From contig CAJJAU010000027.1 in the NCBI GenBank assembly GCA_905182275.1, forward strand, positions 1 through 64,000: a stretch of DNA of 64,000 nt. Reading direction: 5' to 3'. Positions 1 through 7,682 of this stretch are shown here, piece after piece. The translations under genes were made by a program, and so were the position numbers. The notes beneath the pieces are model-generated. The model was given only the letters and a program-made list of their open reading frames with translations. It ran no database searches and had not been told where the DNA came from. Position 1 is the stretch's first letter. Each line of letters starts with the position of its first letter. This DNA is from a gamma proteobacterium HTCC2207 (GTDB taxonomy: Bacteria > Pseudomonadota > Gammaproteobacteria > Pseudomonadales > Porticoccaceae).

Positions 1-167
1 TGCACAGCGGCTTGCTCGTGACGAACCAAAATATGAAAGACGTCATCCTGTCGATACAGGGCGTCATAGATATGCAGCGCTGCACCGCCGGGGTAACCCC
101 AAACGTCTTTTACGCCTGCATCTTTTAGAGCACGGATTAAAATATCACCGCCCGATAAACTTTCCAA
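1..167 (-). CDS. ilvI: Acetolactate synthase large subunit, N-terminal fragment
   Basis: This is the first 55 residues of a thiamine-diphosphate enzyme that joins two pyruvates, or pyruvate and 2-oxobutyrate, in valine/leucine/isoleucine synthesis. The translation contains [14 protein letters not shown] and then RHEQAAVH, whose Glu51 is the conserved ThDP-activating glutamate of the family. The gene runs off the left edge. A TTG start at 165-167 is chosen because GAGGA lies 6 nt upstream and no ATG or GTG is available in frame. Only the large subunit is visible, so ilvI, ilvB and ilvG cannot be told apart; ilvI is the usual name in related bacteria. It is divergent from the amidohydrolase at 538. 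Confidence 0.85.
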   Translation of the reverse strand, partial: MESLSGGDILIRALKDAGVKDVWGYPGGAALHIYDALYRQDDVFHILVRHEQAAV

Positions 168-226
168 AATAGTTCCTCACAAATCAGTTGTGTGAAATTT
201 TCCAGTCAGAGGTAGGCTGTAACATC

Positions 227-249
227 AAAAGAGACGCCGCAAATGCAGC
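227..249 (-). promoter_or_regulatory. Hairpin plus U-rich tract, possible ilv attenuator
   Basis: On the minus-strand transcript, GCUGC (245-249), loop AUUU and GCGGC (236-240) form a 5-bp stem, followed directly by GUCUCUUUU. It lies 8 nt after the stop of a possible 24-codon leader ORF (258-332) and about 60 nt before the ilv start. The position and shape fit an attenuator. The stem is short and the U tract is interrupted, so it may not terminate. Branched-chain biosynthetic genes are commonly attenuation-controlled in gammaproteobacteria. Confidence 0.3.
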
Positions 250-257
250 ATGTTCAG

Positions 258-332
258 TCACACGGATGAGTGCTTTTGACTGACGTTAGAGCTATGGGTA
301 ATAGCGCTATCTTTGTTGATGACCAGCGACAT
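258..332 (-). CDS. Possible 24-codon leader peptide upstream of ilv
   Basis: An ATG at 330-332 opens a short frame ending in TGA at 258-260. The N-terminus reads MSLVINKDSAITH, and an AGG lies 8 nt upstream of the ATG. It contains three Val, two Ile and one Leu codon but no long branched-chain codon run such as those in the E. coli ilvB and ilvG leaders. A hairpin (GCTAT/ATAGC, 291-305 on the plus strand) lies within it. Position between promoter and possible attenuator is the main argument; coding is not established. Confidence 0.2.
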   Translation of the reverse strand: MSLVINKDSAITHSSNVSQKHSSV

Positions 333-395
333 GGGTTACGCCTGTCTGGTACTTTTTCTATAATCTCCAGCAAAGGTATTAGCGGAGAAGCGCGA

Positions 396-423
396 AGTCT
401 ACCAGTTTAAGTCGATTAGTCAA
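396..423 (-). promoter_or_regulatory. Candidate promoter for the ilv large-subunit gene
   Basis: Read on the minus strand, TTGACT (418-423) is followed by a 16-nt spacer and TAGACT (396-401). The -10 is preceded by TG-N, giving an extended -10. Transcription from here would start near 388-390 and leave a leader of about 220 nt before the TTG start codon. This is a consensus match by eye only. Confidence 0.45.
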
Positions 424-475
424 TGAGTTACGGCGTGAAAGCCAACCAAAAATGCTGCAGGCTGTGTAAAATTGA

Positions 476-508
476 TTGACAAAAAATCACCAATCGGCAG
501 ACTATAGG
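476..508 (+). promoter_or_regulatory. Candidate promoter for the secreted amidohydrolase
   Basis: A perfect TTGACA (476-481) lies about 57 nt upstream of the ATG at 538. No ideal -10 follows: GACTAT (500-505, 18-nt spacer) and TATAGG (503-508, 21-nt spacer) are the best options. The -35 is strong and the -10 weak. Confidence 0.35.
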
Positions 509-537
509 TCGCCTTAAATGTCTGTTAGGCCCTAATC

Positions 538-2256
538 ATGTTTAAAGTAATGGAGACTGTTTTGCTACAAATACAAGCCAACATCACAGCGCAGAGATTA
601 TTAGCAGTATTAGTCATCCCCCTAATACTGCTGACCGCTAGCTGCAACGATGGCATTGAGTCGACTACCACTGTATTCACTAACGTTAACGGTTACAGTT
701 TTGATAATGCCCGTGAGCTTGAGCAGTTCACAACCCTAGTGGTTGATTTAGGCAAGGTTGTGGCCATAGGAGATGACCGGCTTGTCGAGAACTTCTCAGA
801 GGCCAACATCATTGATGGTCAAGGGAAAACACTCATTCCAGGAATCACTGATGCACATGGCCATGTCTCTAGCCTTGGTTATACGCTTCTTCAGATAGAT
901 CTGCGTGACACCCGCTCGGCCCGACAAGCGGCTACACAGATTGCTGACTACGCAAAGCAAAAACCCTATCTCAAGTGGATCCAAGGCCGAGGATGGAATC
1001 AGGTGTTATGGCCAGGACAACAATTCCCCAGCGCTAAAATTCTGGATGAATTAGTCTCCGACCGACCTATTTGGTTAGAAAGAATTGACGGCCATGCTGG
1101 CTGGGCCAATAGTAAAGCACTTGCATTAGCTGGTATCAATGCCAATACCATATCTCCACCTGGCGGAGAGATTTTGCGCGATGCCAACGGCCAACCCACC
1201 GGCATTTTAGTCGATAATGCCATGAGTATTATCAATGACATTTTGCCTCCACCTAGCGATGAGGAACTCGCCGCAGCCGTCGACGCTGCTACCCATCATT
1301 TGCTAACACTCGGTATTACATCGACCCATGATGCCGGTGTCAGCGCCACTGAACATCGGTTCTACACTGAGCTTGCGAGCCAAGAGATGTTAGCTGTAAG
1401 ACTGTATGGGATGATATCTTCAACCGACCCAGAGTTAGCATCTATTTTATCTGCCGGGCCAACGGTTGATGATAATGATTTGTACAGTGTTAAAAGCGTC
1501 AAGGTCTACACTGATGGCGCCCTGGGCAGTAGAGGCGCAGCAATGCTTGAACCCTATGCGGACCGACCGGGTCATAGGGGTCTTTTATTGACCTCGCAAC
1601 AACAGCTAAGAAGTATATTTGCTGACGCGATCAAAGCAGAATTTCAAGTCGCTATCCATGCTATTGGCGACAAGGGAAACCAAATAGGTTTAGATGAAGT
1701 CGAGCATGCCTACGCGACTGTTGGCGGAGAAACATTACGACATCGAATGGAACATGCTCAGATTGTTGCGCTGGCTGATATACCTCGATTTAAGGCCCTA
1801 AACGTTATCCCTTCGATGCAACCAACTCATGCTACTAGCGACATGAATATGGCAGAGGATCGTATTGGTGCGGAGCGCCTAAAAGGCGCATATGCTTGGC
1901 GTAGCTTTCTTGACCAAGGTAGTCGGCTGGTGTCTGGCTCTGATTACCCGATTGAATTAGCTAACCCGTTTCACGGAATTCATGCCGCGGTTACTCGTCA
2001 AAATAAAGCTAACCAACCAGAACAAGGCTGGATACCGGAGCAAAGTATTACTATAGAAGAAGCAATGCGCTCATTCACTATCGATGCAGCATGGGCTGCT
2101 CATCAAGAAAATGTTCTGGGTGGATTGAGCCCTGGAAAATGGGCAGACTTTATTATTATTGATCAAGATCTTTTCACGATACCGTCTCAAGACCTATGGA
2201 AAACGGAAGTACTACAAACGTGGCTAGCAGGAAAGCGCGTCTATGAGAAACCATAA
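538..2256 (+). CDS. Secreted/lipoprotein amidohydrolase, YtcJ-like
   Basis: This is a metal-dependent amidohydrolase of the Amidohydrolase_3 (YtcJ/Nfd) type, 572 residues; its substrate is unknown. Visible metal and active-site motifs are DAHGHV (His107, His109), YTDGALGSRGA near 326, HAIGDKGN (His374), RMEHAQ (His406) and SGSDYP (Asp469). The N-terminus has a hydrophobic stretch at 20-34 ending in LTASC (Cys36), which resembles a lipobox although position -3 is Thr rather than Leu. An outer-envelope location is therefore inferred, and is less usual for the family, where cytoplasmic forms are common. ATG 538 is used; ATG 550 is an alternative and neither has a clear ribosome site. It converges on panC with an 18-nt gap. 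Confidence 0.8.
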   Translation: MFKVMETVLLQIQANITAQRLLAVLVIPLILLTASCNDGIESTTTVFTNVNGYSFDNARELEQFTTLVVDLGKVVAIGDDRLVENFSEANIIDGQGKTLIPGITDAHGHVSSLGYTLLQIDLRDTRSARQAATQIADYAKQKPYLKWIQGRGWNQVLWPGQQFPSAKILDELVSDRPIWLERIDGHAGWANSKALALAGINANTISPPGGEILRDANGQPTGILVDNAMSIINDILPPPSDEELAAAVDAATHHLLTLGITSTHDAGVSATEHRFYTELASQEMLAVRLYGMISSTDPELASILSAGPTVDDNDLYSVKSVKVYTDGALGSRGAAMLEPYADRPGHRGLLLTSQQQLRSIFADAIKAEFQVAIHAIGDKGNQIGLDEVEHAYATVGGETLRHRMEHAQIVALADIPRFKALNVIPSMQPTHATSDMNMAEDRIGAERLKGAYAWRSFLDQGSRLVSGSDYPIELANPFHGIHAAVTRQNKANQPEQGWIPEQSITIEEAMRSFTIDAAWAAHQENVLGGLSPGKWADFIIIDQDLFTIPSQDLWKTEVLQTWLAGKRVYEKP

Positions 2257-2274
2257 ACCGAGTTAGGAATGCCC

Positions 2275-3126
2275 TCAGCTACCAGACAAGCTAACGTTAT
2301 CAATGAGACGCGCAGATTCGGTGAAAATTGCGCCCAGAATGGTGATCTCTGAATCATCATTAGCGGCTAAATCTAATGTTTTACTGTTACTACAGGTGAG
2401 GTAATCAACATTGAATCCCGCCGCCTCTACTTGTTCTGCTGCGGCTTTCTCAAGTTCCGAAAAGTTACGGTTGCCAATTTTAATCTGACTGGCAATCCAA
2501 TCGAGAGCGTCTTTCAATACGATGACCTTGGGTCGCTCCTCATCAGTAATATACCGATTACGTGAACTCATCGCCAAACCATCAGCTTCGCGATGAATCG
2601 GCGCAGATGTCACTTGGATTGGCATGCAAAGATCTTCAACCATACGACGGATCACGGCTAGTTGCTGATAATCCTTAATGCCGAATATAGCCTCATCAGG
2701 CTGCACTATATTAAAGAGCTTGCTGACCACAGTGGTCACCCCTTCAAAATGGCCAGGACGGCTTGCCCCACAGAGCACATCGGTCATAGTCGGGCAGATC
2801 ACTCGACTCTGAGTATCTAGCCCATTGGGATACATCTCTATATCATCTGGATGAAAAAGGTAGTCACAACCGGTTTCTCGCAGCTTTTCACAATCTGATT
2901 GATAGGTGCGAGGGTATTTATCCCAGTCTTCATTGAGGCTAAATTGCAGGGCGTTAACGAAGATTGAGCAGACAACAATATCATTAGTCTGCTTAGCCTG
3001 TTTAAGAAGCGCTAAGTGCCCGTCGTGCAGATTGCCCATGGTAGGCACAAAACCAACCCTAGAGCCTTTTAATCGATCTCTATTTAGATCCGCGCGCAGC
3101 GCCCTCACCGAGTGAAAAACTTTCAT
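2275..3126 (-). CDS. panC: Pantothenate synthetase
   Basis: PanC condenses pantoate with beta-alanine using ATP, the last step of pantothenate (coenzyme A precursor) synthesis in the cytoplasm. The 283-residue product shows the nucleotidyltransferase HIGH-like motif [15 protein letters not shown] near the N-terminus, then GIKDYQQL and SSRNRYI, which place it firmly in the family at normal length. ATG 3124-3126 is preferred to the in-frame TTG 9 nt upstream, because the upstream GAGAA abuts that TTG. panB, which usually sits beside panC, is absent here; panC instead follows dnaB with a 24-nt gap and probably shares its transcript. Confidence 0.95.
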   Translation of the reverse strand: MKVFHSVRALRADLNRDRLKGSRVGFVPTMGNLHDGHLALLKQAKQTNDIVVCSIFVNALQFSLNEDWDKYPRTYQSDCEKLRETGCDYLFHPDDIEMYPNGLDTQSRVICPTMTDVLCGASRPGHFEGVTTVVSKLFNIVQPDEAIFGIKDYQQLAVIRRMVEDLCMPIQVTSAPIHREADGLAMSSRNRYITDEERPKVIVLKDALDWIASQIKIGNRNFSELEKAAAEQVEAAGFNVDYLTCSNSKTLDLAANDDSEITILGAIFTESARLIDNVSLSGS

Positions 3127-3150
3127 TCGCAGCAATTCTCAAAAGGCGAT

Positions 3151-4599
3151 TTACTGATCAGCAAAATGATCACTCGCGAGATTTTCAAATCGAGTGTACT
3201 TGCCCATAAACATCAAGCGGCAGGTACCAATAGGTCCGTTACGTTGTTTTCCAATGATAATTTCAGCGGTACCTTTATCTGGACTGTCTTCGTTGTAGAC
3301 TTCATCGCGATAGATAAAAGCAATAACGTCTGCATCCTGCTCGATCGCTCCAGATTCTCGAAGATCCGCATTCACTGGGCGTTTATTCGGGCGTTGCTCG
3401 ACATTACGGCTGAGCTGAGACAAGGCAATCATTGGGCACTCGTATTCTCGCGCAAGGCCTTTAAGTTCACGTGATATTTGTGAAATTTCTTGAACGCGAC
3501 CCTCAGCCGAATTACTACCACTCATCAGCTGAAGATAATCAACCATTATCATACCGGGTTGAGCTTGCGCATAAAGCGCTTCAGTGTCCGCTGGGGTATT
3601 CGCACCATGTTCTTTATGCCAGTCCTGCCGCAACTGCTCCACCCGCTCACGAGTGAACTGTTTGATACGGTTGCGCATCTCCAGCGGTGTTATGCCTGCT
3701 GAATCGTCAATAAATAAAGGCTTATCTTTCAACCTTTGCGCAGCGCTACTCAGTCGAGGCCAATCATCCTCTACCAAATTACCCGATCGCATACGTGTCT
3801 GATCAATTTTTCCAATTGATGACAACAGCCTGATGATCAGCTGGTTAGCAGGCATTTCTAGAGAAAAAACCAGCACGGGGCGGTCTTGGTGCAGGGTTGC
3901 ATGCTCAACCATATTCATAGCAAATGCGGTCTTACCCATAGAGGGACGACCCGCAATAATCACCAAATCTGACTTCTGCCACCCCGAGGTCATTTTATCA
4001 AGATCTGAGAATCCTGTGCTCAGACCAGTAATCTCAGCATCGTTGTTAAATAACTCATCAAGACGCTCCACAGCCTCTTTGATTAAGCTATTAACTTCCT
4101 TAAAGCCGCCCTTTTTCGGACGATTTTCAATAATTTCTTGAAGTCTACTCTCTGCTTCAGCGAGTAACTTTGAGCTATCCCACCCCAGTGGATTGTAGCC
4201 CTTACGGACTATCTCACTCGCAGCACCAATCAACTGGCGAACGATTGAGCGCTCTAGGACAATCTGAGTGTAAGCTTTAATATTTGCCGAACTCGGCGTG
4301 CTACTGGCTAAATCAACCAAATATTCGGCGCCGCCGACAGATGAGAGTTCGTTAGAATTTTGAAGAGATTCAGCCAAGGTAATAGGATCAAAAGGCTGAT
4401 CATCGGCCGCTAGTCGCCCCATAGCACTAAAAATGAGTTGATGGTCTTTACTATAAAAATCACTCTCTGCTAACACCTCGGATATAGAATCGAAGGCATC
4501 ATTTTTAAGCATTAGCCCACCAATAACAGCCTGCTCAGCCTCTATAGAGTGAGGGAGTGGCTGACTTATACTGGGTTCTGCGAATAATGCTTCGTTCAT
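3151..4599 (-). CDS. dnaB: Replicative DNA helicase DnaB
   Basis: DnaB is the hexameric helicase that unwinds the fork and recruits primase. The 482-residue product has the N-terminal domain starting at PHSIEAEQAVIGGLM, a linker, and the RecA-like C-terminal domain with Walker A GRPSMGKT, Walker B-type MIMVDYLQLM and a late ESGAIEQDADV motif. The frame stays open to 4689, but ATG 4597-4599 is chosen. The longer version would begin inside the rplI terminator stem, and family members start close to this Met. It lies downstream of rplI, as in many gammaproteobacteria, so it needs its own promoter or read-through. The dnaG primase partner is at 61218. Confidence 0.95.
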   Translation of the reverse strand: MNEALFAEPSISQPLPHSIEAEQAVIGGLMLKNDAFDSISEVLAESDFYSKDHQLIFSAMGRLAADDQPFDPITLAESLQNSNELSSVGGAEYLVDLASSTPSSANIKAYTQIVLERSIVRQLIGAASEIVRKGYNPLGWDSSKLLAEAESRLQEIIENRPKKGGFKEVNSLIKEAVERLDELFNNDAEITGLSTGFSDLDKMTSGWQKSDLVIIAGRPSMGKTAFAMNMVEHATLHQDRPVLVFSLEMPANQLIIRLLSSIGKIDQTRMRSGNLVEDDWPRLSSAAQRLKDKPLFIDDSAGITPLEMRNRIKQFTRERVEQLRQDWHKEHGANTPADTEALYAQAQPGMIMVDYLQLMSGSNSAEGRVQEISQISRELKGLAREYECPMIALSQLSRNVEQRPNKRPVNADLRESGAIEQDADVIAFIYRDEVYNEDSPDKGTAEIIIGKQRNGPIGTCRLMFMGKYTRFENLASDHFADQ

Positions 4600-4678
4600 A
4601 TCAATGGGTTGAACCTGTGCAAAAGTAGTGAAGTTAACTGACGTTTTAACATCAGTACATTTATTAAACCACACAAAC

Positions 4679-4715
4679 AAAAACGGCACTGCATCTTATC
4701 AAGAAGCGGTGCCGT
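4679..4715 (-). terminator. Rho-independent terminator after rplI
   Basis: On the minus strand, ACGGCAC (4709-4715) pairs with GTGCCGT (4683-4689) across a 19-nt loop that can pair further, and five U residues follow. It lies about 38 nt after the rplI stop and about 80 nt before the chosen dnaB start, ending the rpsF-rpsR-rplI unit. Confidence 0.8.
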
Positions 4716-4752
4716 CTTTAAACTATTTTCAATGCTTTTAAAAAGCCTGAAA

Positions 4753-5202
4753 TTACTCCGCCTCAATAACCACGGTAATAGTTTCAGTAATATCAGAATG
4801 AAGCTGTACGTCCACCGAAAATTCACCGACATGCCGCAAAGCGCCTTCAGGAAGGCTAATCTCATTCTTAGTTATATCTCCGCCCGCAGCCGCAATAGCG
4901 TCTTCAAGCTCGCGCGCTCCAACAGAACCAAATAGTTTGCCTTCTTCGCCAGCAATCGCAGAAATGGTAATAGTACCAATCGCTTTCAATCTGTCGGCAC
5001 GGCTCTGAGCCAAACCTAGCTTATCGGCCGCTTTGGCTTCAAGATCTGCGCGACGCAGCTCAAAGTCAGCAGTATTTTTTTCTGTAGCAAACACAGCCTT
5101 ACCATGGGGAATTAGATAGTTGCGACCAAAACCAGCCTTAACATTCGCTTTATCACCGATATTGCCTAACTTACCTATTTTTTCAAGCAGAATAACTTCC
5201 AT
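4753..5202 (-). CDS. rplI: 50S ribosomal protein L9
   Basis: L9 binds 23S rRNA near the L1 stalk and helps keep reading frame. The 149-residue protein matches the family length. It has the N-terminal rRNA-binding domain (MEVILLEKIGKLGNIGDKAN, then GFGRNYLIPHGKA), the central helix and the C-terminal domain starting around EEGKLFGSVG. A strong AAAGGTGAGG ribosome site precedes the ATG. It is the last gene of the rpsF-rpsR-membrane protein-rplI unit and is followed by a terminator. Confidence 0.97.
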   Translation of the reverse strand: MEVILLEKIGKLGNIGDKANVKAGFGRNYLIPHGKAVFATEKNTADFELRRADLEAKAADKLGLAQSRADRLKAIGTITISAIAGEEGKLFGSVGARELEDAIAAAGGDITKNEISLPEGALRHVGEFSVDVQLHSDITETITVVIEAE

Positions 5203-5226
5203 CGTAAAAACCTCACCTTTGCTCCA

Positions 5227-6081
5227 TTAGTCCTGAGTCTCAGACACTAATCTTGCTCTTAAATTTAAAACACTATCGATTGCGCCAAGCGCCACCAATA
5301 AACCGGACATAACAGGACCCAACATGAGTCCTAAATAAATTAACACCAGCCAATGACCACCCGCCTTTTTAACCTTGACGGTATAGTGCAGTATCGACAA
5401 ACCACACACAATCAAAGGGATTGACGCCAACTGCAACCAGAATTGGAAATCACCCAAAACAGTGAAGCCCAAAATAACCAGTAGCAAACATCCCACACCA
5501 ACTTTAGCTTCTAGCCGAATCCCTTGGAATTCGTCTTGAAACCCGCCTGGATTGAACAGCAGCGCCTGCCACCATCTCGCAACAACCAAACCCAGCAACG
5601 CACTCAATGCGGTCATCCAAGCCACCCAGGCCAAAATACTACTAGGTGGAGGTAGCACAAACTCTTGCTCCATTTGCTGTGAAGCAGTTGCAAAAATTTC
5701 AGTCAGATCTGACATCAAGAGACTCAGATCATTTTGAAAAACAACCCCAGCAACAATTGCTAGTCCGACAGCGACAACCACATCAGCGACTAGCGCCACG
5801 CTCCAACTAGCAGTAGCCCTAAGCACATTGGCTACTAACAACATATTGACCAACGCTATGATCGACATGACTGCCAAAAATGGACTGGACTGACCTGCGA
5901 AATAACTTACAAAAAATGGCAATGTCGCCCAGAGCGCCACTAGCGCACCTTCAAAACTACCTTTTCGCAAGGTTACCAAACCAACGCTGGCTGGACCGAT
6001 CAACGGCACAATCACGCCGACCAAGGCAACTAAACAAGCCTGTGGTCGCCCGCGCATTATAAATTCAGCTAGGGCTCGCAC
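5227..6081 (-). CDS. Conserved polytopic membrane protein between rpsR and rplI (YybS/DUF2232-like)
   Basis: This is a 284-residue protein with about eight hydrophobic membrane segments and no recognisable catalytic motif. Its position, between rpsR and rplI, is the conserved slot occupied by a DUF2232/YybS-type membrane protein in Pseudomonas and relatives, and the family call rests mainly on that. Function is unknown; the linkage to ribosomal proteins suggests co-transcription rather than shared function. The ATG at 6079-6081 is used, 17 nt after rpsR. An internal Met at residue 9 is an alternative start. Confidence 0.7.
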   Translation of the reverse strand: MRALAEFIMRGRPQACLVALVGVIVPLIGPASVGLVTLRKGSFEGALVALWATLPFFVSYFAGQSSPFLAVMSIIALVNMLLVANVLRATASWSVALVADVVVAVGLAIVAGVVFQNDLSLLMSDLTEIFATASQQMEQEFVLPPPSSILAWVAWMTALSALLGLVVARWWQALLFNPGGFQDEFQGIRLEAKVGVGCLLLVILGFTVLGDFQFWLQLASIPLIVCGLSILHYTVKVKKAGGHWLVLIYLGLMLGPVMSGLLVALGAIDSVLNLRARLVSETQD

Positions 6082-6098
6082 TGGGTTAATACACTCTA

Positions 6099-6326
6099 TT
6101 ACTTATGGCTGTCAGTATAAGGTAGCAAGGCAATATATCGCGCTCGCTTAATTGCTTCTGACAACTCACGCTGATATCTAGCCTTTGTACCGGTAATACG
6201 ACTAGGAACAATTTTACCGCTCTCTGATACATAGCCTTTGAGCGTATCCAAGTCTTTATAATCAATTTCCGTTGCGCCTTCAGCGGTGAAACGACAAAAT
6301 TTTCTACGACGTACAAACTTAGCCAT
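6099..6326 (-). CDS. rpsR: 30S ribosomal protein S18
   Basis: S18 pairs with S6 and binds the 16S rRNA platform. The 75-residue product is full length and includes [12 protein letters not shown], the [12 protein letters not shown] segment and the [20 protein letters not shown] core that defines the family. It follows rpsF after 2 nt, consistent with translational coupling of the S6:S18 pair. Confidence 0.98.
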   Translation of the reverse strand: MAKFVRRRKFCRFTAEGATEIDYKDLDTLKGYVSESGKIVPSRITGTKARYQRELSEAIKRARYIALLPYTDSHK

Positions 6327-6328
6327 AA

Positions 6329-6796
6329 TTATTCTCCACCTTCCGCGTCAGTTTGAGCTTCAGCAACTTCTGCTGCAGCAGGCTCTTCAGATTTGGCAGC
6401 TGCCTTTTCAGCAGCTTCAGCCTTAATACGCGCAGCATTGCGACGCTCGCGAGCTTCTTTATCTGCTTTCTCAGCATTTTCCAGCTTCATGATAGGTGAT
6501 TCTCCAGTAACCGCATCATCACGACGGATTACCATGCTTCGAATCACTGCATCATTATAACGGAAGGTTGCATTTAGCTCATCGAGTACATCCTGTCCGC
6601 ACTCAATGTTCATTAAAATATAATGAGCTTTGTGAATTTTGTTGATTGGGTAAGCCAACTGACGGCGCCCCCAGTCTTCGCTTCGGTGAACTGTACCGCC
6701 ACCAGCAGCAACCGATGCGCCATAGCGCTCGACCATACCTGGGACTTGTTCGCTTTGGTCAGGATGGACCAAAAACACGACTTCATAATGACGCAT
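6329..6796 (-). CDS. rpsF: 30S ribosomal protein S6
   Basis: S6 forms a heterodimer with S18 on the 30S platform. The 155-residue product begins [20 protein letters not shown] and carries [14 protein letters not shown] and HYILMNIE, typical S6 segments. After about residue 105 it has a long, charged, Ala/Glu-rich tail ([19 protein letters not shown]). Such tails vary among gammaproteobacteria, and in E. coli the S6 C-terminus is glutamylated. The frame is open upstream to 6901, but ATG 6794-6796 has an excellent GAGGAGA ribosome site and matches family starts. It is first gene of its operon, behind a structured leader. Confidence 0.97.
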   Translation of the reverse strand: MRHYEVVFLVHPDQSEQVPGMVERYGASVAAGGGTVHRSEDWGRRQLAYPINKIHKAHYILMNIECGQDVLDELNATFRYNDAVIRSMVIRRDDAVTGESPIMKLENAEKADKEARERRNAARIKAEAAEKAAAKSEEPAAAEVAEAQTDAEGGE

Positions 6797-6819
6797 TGTA
6801 TCTCCTCGTGGGTTTGAGA

Positions 6820-6854
6820 GTCTCCCGCTAATGGCATGTGCCACGCAGTGAGAC
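6820..6854 (-). promoter_or_regulatory. Structured 5' leader hairpin of rpsF
   Basis: In the rpsF transcript, GUCUC (6850-6854) pairs with GAGAC (6820-6824). Inside it CUGC pairs with GCGG and UGGC with GCCA, capped by a 4-nt loop. The hairpin ends about 24 nt before the rpsF start codon, where an autoregulatory S6:S18 binding site is found in many bacteria. The CCG bulge expected of that known motif was not found, so the ligand is uncertain. Confidence 0.4.
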
Positions 6855-6899
6855 AAGGAGTGCCGAGACGTTGTTGACTCGACGCTTTTAAGGCGACGC

Positions 6900-6928
6900 A
6901 TTGTAGTGACTTAAGCCTCCGCTTGCAA
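6900..6928 (-). promoter_or_regulatory. Promoter of the rpsF-rpsR-rplI operon
   Basis: Read on the minus strand, TTGCAA (6923-6928), a 17-nt spacer and TACAAT (6900-6905) form a good sigma-70 match (4/6 and 5/6). The start point would lie near 6893, giving a leader of about 97 nt. Confidence 0.7.
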
Positions 6929-6957
6929 CTCACTTTGTAAACTTAGAGTACTAATTT

Positions 6958-7551
6958 TTAGCGTCTTTTAGCTCCAGTGTCTCCATTCCGAATGAGACGC
7001 CATGCTGAACCCACATTATTGGCCGGAAACTTCAATATCATCGTGATGAGTATTTCTTCGGCAGCCACTAATAAATAGAACAGAATGACCAACCTAAACC
7101 ATGTGTCCCCATCAATTAAAATCAATATGTAGTAGGCGGGTGCGATAAGTACTGCCGCTACTTTTGCGCCCAAAGTATGATAACTAGGATATTCCCCAAA
7201 CTTCATCAGGGCGAATACCAATGGAATAATGAAGGATAGCGTAGCTGATAACAGATAGGCCTTTTGCTCAGTGAATATGGCTGGCCAAATATGATACAGC
7301 CCGAAAATCATGCAGGCATAAGTTAAGGAATCACCCCAACTATCTAGTTTGGCACCGAAATCACTGACCTGATTGAGCTTGCGAGCAAGATAGCCATCAA
7401 ATATATCACTCACCAAAGAGACTACCAACACTGCAAGAAACCACTCTGCATGGCCTTGCAATGCTAACCAAACTAAAGCCGGCACCAGGAATAAACGTAA
7501 AAAACTGAGTAAATTTGCGATAGAAAATGTCGTAGAGTTCATGGTATCCAT
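6958..7551 (-). CDS. CDP-alcohol phosphatidyltransferase family protein
   Basis: This is an integral membrane enzyme of the family that transfers a phosphatidyl group from a CDP-linked lipid to an alcohol. The signature D-x2-DG-x2-AR-x8-G-x3-D-x3-D is complete (SDIFDGYLARKLNQ then DFGAKLDSWGD near residues 49-75). The 197 residues carry about six membrane segments. It is not a clear PgsA or PssA, so the alcohol acceptor (glycerol phosphate, serine, inositol or other) is not assigned. The start is ATG 7549-7551, with a second Met at residue 4 also possible. It sits alone between rlmB and rpsF. Confidence 0.8.
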   Translation of the reverse strand: MDTMNSTTFSIANLLSFLRLFLVPALVWLALQGHAEWFLAVLVVSLVSDIFDGYLARKLNQVSDFGAKLDSWGDSLTYACMIFGLYHIWPAIFTEQKAYLLSATLSFIIPLVFALMKFGEYPSYHTLGAKVAAVLIAPAYYILILIDGDTWFRLVILFYLLVAAEEILITMILKFPANNVGSAWRLIRNGDTGAKRR

Positions 7552-7682
7552 TCAACTGAATCTAGCCCAGAAACACACCGGGTATTTACGATAATGCTAG
7601 CCTTAGATGATAGCCTAATGCAACCATCCGATTAAATATTTTTTAATCTAATAAGTAAGTAGGCATAACACAGTAGGCAGCC

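Larger units (their letters stand above)
168..537. other. 370-base divergent intergenic region
   Basis: This is the only gap over 300 bases in the window. It separates the ilv large-subunit gene (minus) from the amidohydrolase gene (plus). It holds a minus-strand promoter-like pair near 396-423, a plus-strand -35 near 476, a possible 24-codon leader ORF on the minus strand (258-332), a 10-base palindrome at 301-310, and a GC hairpin followed by a U-rich tract at 227-249. No tRNA or larger gene was seen. Confidence 0.6.

Noticed and set aside
7636-7656. AT-rich GATTAAA/TTTAATC hairpin between rlmB and the phosphatidyltransferase gene
   Set aside because: It has no U tract on the minus-strand side and is weak because it is all A-T pairs, so I do not call it a terminator.
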